Notes under the pieces: model-generated | The model's database searches: none | What the model saw: only the letters and a program-made list of their open reading frames with translations | What the model was told of the DNA's origin: nothing | Shown: piece by piece, positions 9,375 to 17,765 of the stretch | How the letters are laid out: the number at the start of each line of letters is the position of its first letter | Position numbering within the stretch: the stretch's first letter is position 1 | Made by a program: the position numbers and the translations under genes | NCBI GenBank assembly: GCA_964368455.1 | Contig: CAYJAZ010000004.1 | Coordinates: forward strand, 62,001 to 126,000 | Direction of reading: 5' to 3' | Source: CAYJAZ01 sp964368455 | GTDB lineage: Bacteria > Desulfobacterota > Desulfovibrionia > Desulfovibrionales > Desulfovibrionaceae | Length of the DNA stretch: 64,000 nt

Positions 9375-10217
9375 TTAGCTCTTTTTACTTTCTTGTTTAC
9401 GGATGTAATCAATTAATTTTTGTGCTTCGCTCACACTTGGATCAAGTTTCAATGTAGCTTCGGCAACTTGTATTGCTTTATCCCATTTTTTCCAATCAAA
9501 GTAAAGCCTTGCAAGATTGAAAAAAAGATTTGCACTCTTGCCTACAGCCTTTGCAGCTTGAAAATACAGTTTTTCTGCCTCTTCAAATTTATTTGTTTTA
9601 CGAAAACACATGCCTGTTTTAATATACCAATCAAGCACACTAGGATTTCTATCTATAGCAAGCAAGAAGAATTGCCCAGCTCTTTCATAGTCTTGCTGTG
9701 CAAAGTAAAGCATAGCTATTTCTGCAAAATTTTCTGCTGAAAAGTTTTCGTAATCTTTTAATTCTAAAAATTTCTTATAGGCTTCTTCTTTATCTTCTTT
9801 AGAATCACTTTCAAAAAGTTTCTTTGCTTTTTCAAAAGCTTCTGCTAGAACTTTCGCCCTACCTTCTTCTTTTTTTGCACTTTGCAATTCTAAATCTGCT
9901 TGTGTTTTAAGATCTAAATATTCTTGATAGGTTTCTATGACGATGTCGAGAGTTGGAATAAGATCTTTTTCTTTTCCTTTCACGTATTTAACGTCCATAC
10001 CTATAGCTCTTTTCACTTCTTGATCTGTCAAGATATACAAAGTGCCATTATCTACAAGAGTTTCTATTTCTTCTCTTTCTGCTCTTGTAAGATTTGAATA
10101 AGCAAGCAAGGACAGTGCGTCTCTTAAAGCTTTAAAAGCAAGCATTACTTTATTTTGTTTAACATGCGATTTAATAAAGCCAGCTTCTTTTCGTATTTTA
10201 TTGATATCTTTTGACAT
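9375..10217 (-). CDS. Tetratricopeptide repeat protein
   Basis: 280 residues, no signal peptide or membrane segment, so cytoplasmic. The N-terminal part is helical and charged. From about residue 135 on there are TPR-like helix pairs (for example FAEIAMLYFAQQDYERAGQFFLLAIDRNPS and the two repeats after it), the typical A-x-x-Y/F spacing of protein-interaction scaffolds. ATG 10217 is chosen because AAGGAAAG sits just upstream; the longer TTG reading would put that ribosome site inside the gene. It lies between kdsB and phoH with short gaps, probably in one operon. The partner is unknown. Confidence 0.82.
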   Translation of the reverse strand: MSKDINKIRKEAGFIKSHVKQNKVMLAFKALRDALSLLAYSNLTRAEREEIETLVDNGTLYILTDQEVKRAIGMDVKYVKGKEKDLIPTLDIVIETYQEYLDLKTQADLELQSAKKEEGRAKVLAEAFEKAKKLFESDSKEDKEEAYKKFLELKDYENFSAENFAEIAMLYFAQQDYERAGQFFLLAIDRNPSVLDWYIKTGMCFRKTNKFEEAEKLYFQAAKAVGKSANLFFNLARLYFDWKKWDKAIQVAEATLKLDPSVSEAQKLIDYIRKQESKKS

Positions 10218-10241
10218 ATCTTTCCTTAGCAAAAAGCCAAA

Positions 10242-11015
10242 CTACAAGAACTTTCTTTCTTGCATAATCTGCCTTACCTTTTCTAAATCTTCAACAGTAT
10301 CAACGCCTTGTGAAGGATATTCAGTAAGAGCCACGTGTATTGGAATGGCGTTTTCTAAAAGTCTTAATTGTTCGAGTTTTTCGCTTTGTTCTAAAATGCC
10401 TTCTGGCAAAGAAGTAAATTGTTTTAACGCACTCAATTTAAAAGCATATAAGCCAATGTGAGCATAAAAAAAGTTTTCCTCTTCTTCTTTTTCATCTCTA
10501 AAATGAGGAATAGGCGAACGAGAAAAGTAAAGGGCTTTATTATCTTTATCAAGAACAATTTTAACTGTATTTGGCGATAAAAAACGTTCTTTTTCTTTTA
10601 TAGTGCTAAGTTTATGTGCAAGAGTTGTGACTTGCACTTCTTTATTTGTCATAAAAGGCTCTATAAGCTCATTGAGCATATTTGGCTCAAGTAAAGGCTC
10701 ATCACCTTGTATGTTGATAATGATAGAATTTTCGTCTAAATCTTTGTCGTTTTTGGCAATAATTGTGGCAGCTTCGTAGATTCTATCAGAACCTGAATTA
10801 TGCTCCACACTTGTCATAATGCTAGGTATATTGTATTTTTTTGCAGCCTCGTCTATACGTGCATCATCTGTGGCAAGAAAAACTTTCTTGACATTAGCCT
10901 GAGAAGCTTGCGTATAAACATGCCAAAACATGGGTTTTCCATGAATATCAGCAAGAGCTTTGGCTTGAAGTCTTGTGCTTTGGTAACGAGAGGGAATAAT
11001 GCCATAAACCTGCAT
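10242..11015 (-). CDS. kdsB: 3-deoxy-manno-octulosonate cytidylyltransferase
   Basis: Activates Kdo with CTP to CMP-Kdo for LPS inner-core synthesis in the cytosol. 257 residues, close to the family length. Starts MQVYGIIPSRYQSTRLQAK, the nucleotide-binding signature, followed by GKPMFWHVY; NIQGDEPLL is the metal-binding motif, and YFSRSPIPHFR is the conserved active-site segment. First gene of a minus-strand group with its own predicted promoter at 11050-11077. It shows that the organism makes Kdo-containing LPS. Confidence 0.95.
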   Translation of the reverse strand: MQVYGIIPSRYQSTRLQAKALADIHGKPMFWHVYTQASQANVKKVFLATDDARIDEAAKKYNIPSIMTSVEHNSGSDRIYEAATIIAKNDKDLDENSIIINIQGDEPLLEPNMLNELIEPFMTNKEVQVTTLAHKLSTIKEKERFLSPNTVKIVLDKDNKALYFSRSPIPHFRDEKEEEENFFYAHIGLYAFKLSALKQFTSLPEGILEQSEKLEQLRLLENAIPIHVALTEYPSQGVDTVEDLEKVRQIMQERKFL

Positions 11016-11049
11016 ACGGTATACCTTAAACCTAGATGGGATATATTAA

Positions 11050-11077
11050 TTTATAACAAATATATTATTTAAGTCAA
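11050..11077 (-). promoter_or_regulatory. Predicted sigma-70 promoter of kdsB
   Basis: On the minus strand TTGACT (11077-11072), a 16-bp spacer and TATAAA (11055-11050), in a very AT-rich stretch 35 nt before the kdsB start. Seen by eye only. Confidence 0.55.
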
Positions 11078-11140
11078 TATGACGAAAGAAAGACAAAAAA
11101 TTTATATTTTTAAAAATTTATTAAATCAAACACTTGTTCT

Positions 11141-12181
11141 TTAGTTGCCTGAAAGTTCTTTTTGTAATTCTTTAGCTTTTTCAATAAAAATGTCTATGTC
11201 TTCTTTTGTAGTGGCAAATGAGGACATTAAACGTATTTCGTGTATACGTGGATTAAATTCATAAAAATAGTATACTTCTTGCAATTTTTCTATCAATTGC
11301 GGTGGCATAATTGCAAAAACTGCATTTGCTTCTGTTTTTCTTGAAACTTTAACAGTAGGTATTTTGTCTAATTCTTGTGCGAAATATTGAGCCATTGCAT
11401 TGGCATGCTTAGCATTTTTTATCCATAAATCGTCTTTAAAGTAGGCAAGAAATTGAGCGGCAATAAAACGCATTTTTGAAATATGCTGAAAAGATTGTTT
11501 ACGTAATCTAAAGAAATTTTGTACAAGTTTTGTGTCAAAATAAATAAGAGCTTCGCCCATCATAAGGCCATTTTTTGTGCCACCAAAAGAAAGCACATCA
11601 ACACCAGCATTTTTAGTCATTTCAACAACATCCACATCTAAAGCCGCAACAGCATTTGAAATTCTTGCTCCGTCCATATGAACAATAATGCCGTGTTTAT
11701 GGGCTAATTCTGTAATGGCTTTAATTTCATCTATTGAATAAATAGTGCCTTGTTCTGTGGCTTGAGTGATAGAAATAAGGGCTGGCCTTGAATGGTGAAC
11801 ATTGTCCATATCGTGAAGGTAATGTTCTATAGCCTTTGTTGTGAGTTTGCCATTTTCAGCTGGATAGAGCAGTAATTTTGTTCCTGTATTTGCTTCGGGT
11901 GCGCCGCATTCATCTGTATGTAAATGGGCAACATCAGAACAAATTGTCCCTTCCCATAAACGCAGAAGCGATTTAATAGCAAGCACATTTGCACCAGTGC
12001 CATTTAAAGTGAAGAAAATCTTTATATCTTCGCCAAAAATCTTTCTGAATTCTTCTTCAGCTTGTTCGCAATATTCATCATTGCCATAAGGTTTGCACGC
12101 ACCATGGTTAACATCAACCATTGCCTGCATAATTTCTTTGTGTACACCACTTGTATTATCACTTGTGAAAAGAGGATTCAT
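11141..12181 (-). CDS. ltaE: Low-specificity L-threonine aldolase
   Basis: PLP enzyme cleaving L-threonine or L-allo-threonine to glycine and acetaldehyde. 346 residues. Seen: SDNTSGVHKEI near the start, GTGANVLA (phosphate-binding region), HMDGARISNA, and the PLP lysine in SFGGTKNGLM (about Lys201). ATG 12181 follows GGAG. It is 14 nt downstream of the glycosyltransferase gene on the same strand. The stereochemical preference cannot be read from sequence; the low-specificity class is inferred from the family. Confidence 0.9.
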   Translation of the reverse strand: MNPLFTSDNTSGVHKEIMQAMVDVNHGACKPYGNDEYCEQAEEEFRKIFGEDIKIFFTLNGTGANVLAIKSLLRLWEGTICSDVAHLHTDECGAPEANTGTKLLLYPAENGKLTTKAIEHYLHDMDNVHHSRPALISITQATEQGTIYSIDEIKAITELAHKHGIIVHMDGARISNAVAALDVDVVEMTKNAGVDVLSFGGTKNGLMMGEALIYFDTKLVQNFFRLRKQSFQHISKMRFIAAQFLAYFKDDLWIKNAKHANAMAQYFAQELDKIPTVKVSRKTEANAVFAIMPPQLIEKLQEVYYFYEFNPRIHEIRLMSSFATTKEDIDIFIEKAKELQKELSGN

Positions 12182-12195
12182 AAATTCTCCGTGTT

Positions 12196-13329
12196 TTATT
12201 TATTTAATAGAGGCAGATAGACATTTAATGTCTGTTCGCCAAAAGCTTCAAGAGTCAATTCTTTAATAAGAGCATGCTGTTTTGTTCTAAGCCTTTGAAG
12301 CCATTTACTTTCTTCTGATTGCCTATCGTCAAGAGCTAGGAAAACTTTGAACATAAAGTCTGCCATCGAATCGATATTTGCCGTTTCAAAGCGTGCTTCA
12401 TCTTCTAATAAGTCTGGCATTACGCCCACTTGCGAAGAAATGAGAGGAATATCACAGGCAATAAATTCTAAAGCTGCTCTTGCTATGGTTTCAGAACCTA
12501 CTGAAGGCAAGATTGCCACATCACACATATTGAGAACATTATTTACTTCCTCAACCTTACCCGTGATTTGCACTCTGTCTTCGAGTGAATGTTCTTCAAT
12601 CAAGCTTTGCACTTCTTTAGTAGTGAGTATTGTGTCAAAGCCAATGATGCAAAGTTTGAGTTTAGGTGTTTTTGTTGCGACTTTTGCTAAGGCTTTAATG
12701 CTTTCTTCCACCCCTTTGATAGGATCAAGTCTGCCAAGTAAACCCATGACATAATCGTTCTTTGTATAGCCAAATTTCTCTCTTGTATGTTGATATACTT
12801 GAGGTTTTGGATAGAAAAAATCAGTGTTCACTCCACCAATAATAGTGTGTAATTTGTGTGAAGGCACTTTAAGCTCTTCATTCAACTGCTTGGTTGTTGC
12901 TGAATTTGTAGAAATAATCGCATCTGTATAATCAGAATACAAAAACCTATTGATAAAATTATTTTTTGCCGGCCTTTGATCGCCACGAGTACGCACAAGT
13001 TTATAGGCAAAAGTTTTTTTCAAAGCCACAAAAAATGGATACAATTCGCCCCTATGACAATTGACTATATCTGGCCTTTCTTCCTTCAAAACTTTTTTGA
13101 TGTAGGAATAAATTTTAGGAAATTGTGTCACTTTTTTTTGATCAAAAGGCATTGCAATATGTGGAATTTCCATCTTTATTGCTTGTTCATGAGCTTCTGT
13201 ATTCGCTAATACTAAACATTTTGAATTATGCCCCATAGCATTCAGTACACGGCATAAATTCATTGCATACCAAGCCGTTGCATTGAAAAATCGAATATTA
13301 ACTATATGTAATATATTATATTTCTTCAT
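12196..13329 (-). CDS. GT4 family glycosyltransferase
   Basis: 377-residue GT-B fold glycosyltransferase without membrane segments. The N-terminal domain begins ILHIVNIRFFNATAW. The C-terminal domain carries MGLLGRLDPIKGVEE and the acceptor/donor motif region LPSVGSETIARAALEFIACDIPLI, where a Glu followed by A-x-x-E-x-x-A is typical of GT4. The likely role is in LPS or another surface glycan. It overlaps the end of truA by 14 nt. Donor and acceptor sugars cannot be deduced. Confidence 0.85.
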   Translation of the reverse strand: MKKYNILHIVNIRFFNATAWYAMNLCRVLNAMGHNSKCLVLANTEAHEQAIKMEIPHIAMPFDQKKVTQFPKIYSYIKKVLKEERPDIVNCHRGELYPFFVALKKTFAYKLVRTRGDQRPAKNNFINRFLYSDYTDAIISTNSATTKQLNEELKVPSHKLHTIIGGVNTDFFYPKPQVYQHTREKFGYTKNDYVMGLLGRLDPIKGVEESIKALAKVATKTPKLKLCIIGFDTILTTKEVQSLIEEHSLEDRVQITGKVEEVNNVLNMCDVAILPSVGSETIARAALEFIACDIPLISSQVGVMPDLLEDEARFETANIDSMADFMFKVFLALDDRQSEESKWLQRLRTKQHALIKELTLEAFGEQTLNVYLPLLNK

Positions 13330-14092
13330 ATAAAACCTTTTTTAATGTGAGAGCTTTTGCAGGTGCTGTTAAAATAGTGTCTTGCCTTTTCTTTGCTTCA
13401 ACTATCTCCCCCACCCTTGTAATCGGGATTTTATTTTTCCCAACAGCAACAAGTAAACCCATAATATTTCTTATCATTTGTTTTAAAAATCCATTGCCTT
13501 CAAAATAAAAAAGGCTTTCATTTTCAGAAATATGTTCAATTGAAATGCTATTTATTGTTCGCACAGTATGGTGTAGCTCTGTGCCCACATTTTGGAAGGA
13601 AGCAAAATCGTGTCTTCCAATAAGATATGGTAATGCTTGCTGAATTTTTTCAAAATCTACTTTACCGCAAGGCCATGTATAAGGATGCATTCTAGGTGGA
13701 ACATAGGACTTGTCTGCCCAAAGCGAATAAGTGTATATTTTTCCTATCGAATCCATTTGAGCATGAAAACTATCGTCAACTTGCTTTGCTTCAACTATTC
13801 TAATATCAAAGGGAAGATTAACATTCAAGGCTCTTTGCCAATTTACATTTTTAGGCTCAAAATCAATAACAAAATGAGCAACTTGCCCTTCTGCGTGTAC
13901 GCCACTATCTGTCCTACTGGCACCAACAACTCTGATTTCTTTATCAAATAAAGCAAGAAGAGCTTTTTCAATTTCACCTTGTATAGTAGGAACTTGCTCA
14001 AGTCCAACATGAGTAGAATTTTTGGCAATTTCTTGAATTTGCCAACCCTTATACTCTGTCCCTACATACGATACCACAAGTTTTATCTTCAC
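13316..14092 (-). CDS. truA: tRNA pseudouridine(38-40) synthase TruA
   Basis: Makes pseudouridine at positions 38-40 of the tRNA anticodon stem-loop. 258 residues, the usual length. Begins VKIKLVVSYVGTEYKGWQIQ. The catalytic Asp62 lies in SRTDSGVHAEGQVAHF, and GRHDFASFQ and FYFEGNGFLKQMIRNIMG are the conserved later blocks. The start is GTG at 14092 with AAAGGAATA upstream. Confidence 0.94.
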   Translation of the reverse strand: MKIKLVVSYVGTEYKGWQIQEIAKNSTHVGLEQVPTIQGEIEKALLALFDKEIRVVGASRTDSGVHAEGQVAHFVIDFEPKNVNWQRALNVNLPFDIRIVEAKQVDDSFHAQMDSIGKIYTYSLWADKSYVPPRMHPYTWPCGKVDFEKIQQALPYLIGRHDFASFQNVGTELHHTVRTINSISIEHISENESLFYFEGNGFLKQMIRNIMGLLVAVGKNKIPITRVGEIVEAKKRQDTILTAPAKALTLKKVLYEEI

Positions 14093-14219
14093 TATTCCTT
14101 TCCCTTTACTTGTGTTTTCTATGCCCTTTGTCCTTTTCTGTCAAGCATGAGAGATGGAGAGAGATTTTTATAAAACTTTATTCATAAAGTTTAAATAAGC
14201 CAGATAAAGCAAATAAGCC

Positions 14220-14882
14220 TTACTTTCTTTTCTTTGCTTTATCTATAGCTGCTGGATCTTTGAGATCTGGTATGGCATTGCCGGCAATAGCCCAAAGATA
14301 AAGACTTGCAACAGATGCATAGGGACTATACCTTTTATGAAAACGTGCAAATTTTTCTTTATCGATTTTCTTATGCCCATAAAGCATGCGTAAACCTTTA
14401 TGTATTGCATAATCGCCATAACTTAGAATATTAAACCTTTGCATAGAAAAGAGTAAAAGCATTTCGGCTGTCCACACTCCAATTCCATTCAGCGAAGAGA
14501 GAATTTCAATAATTTCTTTATCTTCCATGCTTTCAAAAGCTTGTATGTTTATTTCCTTATCTAACACTTTTTGTGCTAAATTCTTTATATAAGTAACCTT
14601 TCTAAAACTTATGCCTAAAGCTTGCATTTCTTCATCGCTCAGACTAAGTATGTTTTGTGCGTCAACTATGCCAAGTTTATCACAAAATCTTTTCCAAATG
14701 GTTTTTTGTGCTATTGTTGAAATCTGCTGCCCTATTATGCTGTGTATAAGAGAAGAAAATACATCGCAATTAACTTCTCTTTGAATCTCACCTATATAAT
14801 CTATTGCAGCTGCAAGTTTCTTATCTTTTTTCTTGAGATGACTTATATGTTCTTCATCATACTTGAAATACATGCTCTTCAC
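14220..14882 (-). CDS. HhH-GPD DNA-3-methyladenine glycosylase (AlkA-like)
   Basis: Base-excision repair glycosylase that removes alkylated bases. 220 residues. The helix-hairpin-helix reads LNGIGVWTAEMLL (about 131-143) and the catalytic Asp is in SYGDYAIHKG (Asp157). No FeS-cluster cysteines are seen, which fits AlkA rather than Nth/MutY. Start is GTG 14882 or ATG 14873; the sequence does not decide. A short hairpin (AAACTTTAT/ATAAAGTTT, 14173-14192) lies downstream but lacks a clear T-run. Confidence 0.87.
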   Translation of the reverse strand: MKSMYFKYDEEHISHLKKKDKKLAAAIDYIGEIQREVNCDVFSSLIHSIIGQQISTIAQKTIWKRFCDKLGIVDAQNILSLSDEEMQALGISFRKVTYIKNLAQKVLDKEINIQAFESMEDKEIIEILSSLNGIGVWTAEMLLLFSMQRFNILSYGDYAIHKGLRMLYGHKKIDKEKFARFHKRYSPYASVASLYLWAIAGNAIPDLKDPAAIDKAKKRK

Positions 14883-14909
14883 TCTATTGCATTTTTAAAA
14901 ATTAATTTC

Positions 14910-15131
14910 TTATTTCTTTTCCTTATCAGACGGAATGCCAGCCATAGCTCCAAGCTGCCCTTTAAATATCACAGCACCCGCAACTTCATCTGCTAATTCA
15001 CCTAATTCAATCACTTGCTCAAGAAATTCTAACATCTCATATCGCCTATCTTGCACAGAATATTCAAAGTCTTCCTTAAAATTGCCCTCTAAATACTCTT
15101 TTATCCTTTCAACAGCCTTAAAATCCAACAT
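14910..15131 (-). CDS. Small conserved-looking hypothetical protein
   Basis: 73 residues, acidic, helical, no signal peptide or membrane segment. ATG 15131 is preceded by a good AGGAGTTTTT site, which supports a real gene. The next gene, the AlkA-like glycosylase, starts 27 nt further on. I do not recognise a family. Confidence 0.65.
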   Translation of the reverse strand: MLDFKAVERIKEYLEGNFKEDFEYSVQDRRYEMLEFLEQVIELGELADEVAGAVIFKGQLGAMAGIPSDKEKK

Positions 15132-15199
15132 AAAAACTCCTATAATTTTATATACTTACAATTTTCTTACAAAAATATAGCTTAAATGCAAAAAAAAGT

Positions 15200-15227
15200 C
15201 TTGCTTTTTTTTTCAAGCTATTATAGA
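15200..15227 (+). promoter_or_regulatory. Predicted promoter of tRNA-Phe
   Basis: CTTGCT (15200-15205), 16 bp, TATAGA (15222-15227), 14 nt before the tRNA 5' end. Confidence 0.5.
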
Positions 15228-15241
15228 ACAAATCTCACGTT

Positions 15242-15317
15242 GCTTCGGTAGCTCAGTAGGTAGAGCAGAGGACTGAAAATCCTCGTGTCGGCAGTTCAAT
15301 TCTGTCCCGAAGCACCA
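15242..15317 (+). tRNA. tRNA-Phe (GAA)
   Basis: 76-nt cloverleaf. The acceptor stem GCTTCGG pairs with CCGAAGC; the D-arm is GCTC/GAGC; the anticodon stem GAGGA/TCCTC encloses CTGAAAA with anticodon GAA at 15275-15277; the T-loop is TTCAATT; discriminator A and an encoded CCA end at 15317. Confidence 0.97.
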
Positions 15318-15325
15318 CAAATTTC

Positions 15326-15361
15326 AAGGACTTAGACGATTTTTCTTCTAAGTCCTTTTTT
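15326..15361 (+). terminator. Rho-independent terminator after tRNA-Phe
   Basis: Stem AAGGACTTAGA (15326-15336) pairs with TCTAAGTCCTT (15347-15357), followed by a T-run. Confidence 0.85.
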
Positions 15362-15591
15362 GTTTTAAGCTGTTTTAAAAATGAAAATGGATAAAGGCTT
15401 CTTAACCAAAGACAGGGGCAAGTCCATTTTTGTTGATTCTTTTGAATCATTTACTTTCAAGTAAAAACTTTCGTCCACAATGTGGCGGAACAAATCAGAA
15501 TAAGCTCGAGTAAAGCTAGCAATAATGAATAAAATAAGCTCTTTCTTGACAAAGTAGCTTGACAAAGTTATTCTTTTCTAAGGAGACTAGA

Positions 15592-17301
15592 ATGAAATTT
15601 GTTGCATTTCAAATGGCAGCTTTTTTGAAGCATAGTGGCACACGCAGGAATGTTGCCTATTTTTTACGTTTTCTTGCATTATTAATTGCTTTAATAGCTC
15701 TTTTTAGCATTCTTTTTCATTATATTATGATGTATGAGGGCCAAGAGCATTCATGGCTTACTGGCGTCTATTGGACTCTCACAGTCATGACAACTTTAGG
15801 TTTTGGCGATATCACTTTCGCTTCTGATCTTGGCAGATTCTTTTCTATCATTGTCTTGGCAACTGGCCTTATATTACTCTTGGTAATGCTGCCATTTGCC
15901 TTTATTCAATATGTCTATTCGCCTTGGCTAGAAGCCCAAAAAAAGACAAATGCCCCTAGAAAACTTGATGATAATATAAGCAATCATGTTATCGTTGTAG
16001 GGCTTAATCCTATTTCATTAAACCTTGTCCAACTTTTATCGAATCATGGTTTTTATTGCGTTGTTTTAAGTCCAGATATCCAAACTTCTCTTGATCTAGA
16101 AGATCAAGGTTTTAATGTTGTTGTGGGCGATTATGACGACGGAAACACCTATAAAAATTTAGAAGTAGACAAGGCTGCACTTCTTGTTGCTTTAGATTCT
16201 GACATAAAAAACACAAATATCATATTTTCTGCACGTGAAGTGAATGATTTTCTTCCTATTATTTCGAGAGCGGAAAGTGTAGATTCAGAAGATATCTTGA
16301 CGCTTGCTGGCAGTACAAAAGTATTTCTTTTTAGAAAGATGCTTGGGGAAGCACTTGCAGACAGAGTTTCAGGCGGGAAAAATGGTTTTAGCCATCTCAC
16401 AAGTTTTTCTTCTCTTCTTATTTCAGAAAGAGCAATTGACGACACTAAATTAATTTCAAAAACATTAATAGAATTAAATATACGAGCAAAAGTTGGCGTA
16501 AACATTGTCGGCTTATGGGAAAAAGGCCGTTTTACTACAGTTTCGCCAAACAGTCCTCTCCCTGCCTCCTCCACCATTGTTATGGCTGGGACAAAGGAAC
16601 AATTAGAAGATTTTGAAAAAGAGTTTGGCAATAAGGAAAAAGATGAAAAACAACAAAAAGTTTTAGTTATAGGTTGTGGAAAAGTTGGCTACGCAACAGC
16701 AGTGAAGCTCCACAGCCAAGGTATGGATGTTTCAATTGTAGACAAATCACATATCTCTAATCTTCCAGAAGGAATACGTAGTATTGCTGGCGATGCCGCA
16801 GATCTTGATGTATTAAAACGTGCTGGTATTGATGAAATTTCCTCTGTTGTTATCACAACCCACAATGACGATACAAATATCTATCTCACGATTTATTGTC
16901 GTCGTCTACGCCCAGATATACAAATTTTATCACGTGCTTCGCTTGATAGAAACGTAGGCATTTTGCACAGAGCAGGTGCTAATACCGTGCTTTCTTTAGT
17001 TTCTATGATAAGTAATGCCGTTGTGAATATGCTCGCACCAGGCAAAATTTTTATGCTACGTGACGGCCTTTCTTTTTTCAGCACAAAAGTAGATAAAAAA
17101 CTTATTGGCAAAAATCTCATCACAAGTGAAATTCGTGAAAAAACAGGTTGTAGCGTCGTGGGTATGAAACACAAAGACGGTAATATCCACATCAATCCAG
17201 ATCCTTATCACAAACTCATTAAAGACGAAGAAATTTATCTTATAGGTGATACTGAATCTCATAATAAGTTTATTGACTATTTTGGTGTTGGAAAATTCTA
17301 A
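15592..17301 (+). CDS. Potassium channel protein with two TrkA (RCK) domains
   Basis: 569 residues from ATG 15592, which has AAGGAG 7 nt upstream; a TTG-started longer form is unlikely. Two membrane helices (about 23-45 and 84-108) flank a pore loop with selectivity filter TLGFGD (69-73). Two cytosolic regulatory domains follow: the first TrkA-N around residues 129-250 (NHVIVVGLNPIS), then TrkA-C-like segments, and a second TrkA-N from about 355 (KVLVIGCGKVGYA) with a final TrkA-C. This is the architecture of ligand-gated K+ channels such as MthK-type proteins with a doubled RCK. It probably conducts K+ across the inner membrane; the ligand is unknown. It stands alone. Confidence 0.88.
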   Translation: MKFVAFQMAAFLKHSGTRRNVAYFLRFLALLIALIALFSILFHYIMMYEGQEHSWLTGVYWTLTVMTTLGFGDITFASDLGRFFSIIVLATGLILLLVMLPFAFIQYVYSPWLEAQKKTNAPRKLDDNISNHVIVVGLNPISLNLVQLLSNHGFYCVVLSPDIQTSLDLEDQGFNVVVGDYDDGNTYKNLEVDKAALLVALDSDIKNTNIIFSAREVNDFLPIISRAESVDSEDILTLAGSTKVFLFRKMLGEALADRVSGGKNGFSHLTSFSSLLISERAIDDTKLISKTLIELNIRAKVGVNIVGLWEKGRFTTVSPNSPLPASSTIVMAGTKEQLEDFEKEFGNKEKDEKQQKVLVIGCGKVGYATAVKLHSQGMDVSIVDKSHISNLPEGIRSIAGDAADLDVLKRAGIDEISSVVITTHNDDTNIYLTIYCRRLRPDIQILSRASLDRNVGILHRAGANTVLSLVSMISNAVVNMLAPGKIFMLRDGLSFFSTKVDKKLIGKNLITSEIREKTGCSVVGMKHKDGNIHINPDPYHKLIKDEEIYLIGDTESHNKFIDYFGVGKF

Positions 17302-17408
17302 ACTTTCTTCATTAATCTTTAGATAAGTTGACTTCTAATCATACAAGTAGAACACTTGCTTCTAAAGCTTCGCCTAAAGACATAAATAATAATTTTTTTC
17401 TATTCTCC

Positions 17409-17558
17409 AGATAGTGTCGTCAAATTCAGAGATTTTGTTGAATTTTCAACTAAAATGGATTTTCTGCGCAATGGAGTGTATAAATAATACTAGCCTTGCG
17501 CAAAAAATTCACCTTTAGCAAGAAAAAATGCAAAAGAATGAATTTGACGACACTATCT
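17409..17558. repeat. 150-bp MITE-like inverted repeat
   Basis: Part of the 464-bp gene-free region 17302-17765. Perfect 20-bp terminal inverted repeats, AGATAGTGTCGTCAAATTCA at 17409-17428 and its complement at 17539-17558. Inside them a second pair, ATTTTCTGCGCAA (17459-17471) and TTGCGCAAAAAAT (17496-17508), 12 of 13 matching, surrounds a 24-nt loop. The stretches between the two pairs are equally long (30 nt) but diverged. It has no coding capacity. The structure fits a non-autonomous transposon; no clear target duplication is seen. Confidence 0.6.
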
Positions 17559-17661
17559 AGTCTGCAAAACTTTCCCTTTAAAGAAAAATTTTCCTAGTTT
17601 TGGAGAAAAAACAAAAACATAAACACCTAAAATAACAACATAAACAAAAGATATTCATCTT

Positions 17662-17677
17662 TGGCACACATCTTGCT
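17662..17677 (+). promoter_or_regulatory. Sigma-54 promoter of flgE
   Basis: TGGCAC-N5-TTGCT, a perfect match to the -24/-12 consensus, 89 nt before the flgE start. It fits sigma-54 control of middle flagellar genes, as known in many proteobacteria. Confidence 0.88.
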
Positions 17678-17765
17678 TTATACTTGGCAATGGTAAAAAA
17701 TACCAAGAATAAATTTCGTATAGGAAGACGCTTCCTATAAAACAATAACTCTCGGGAGGGAAACC

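Noticed and set aside
15253..15565. Two minus-strand ORFs overlapping tRNA-Phe
   Set aside because: They run through the tRNA and its terminator, have no ribosome site and no recognisable protein features.
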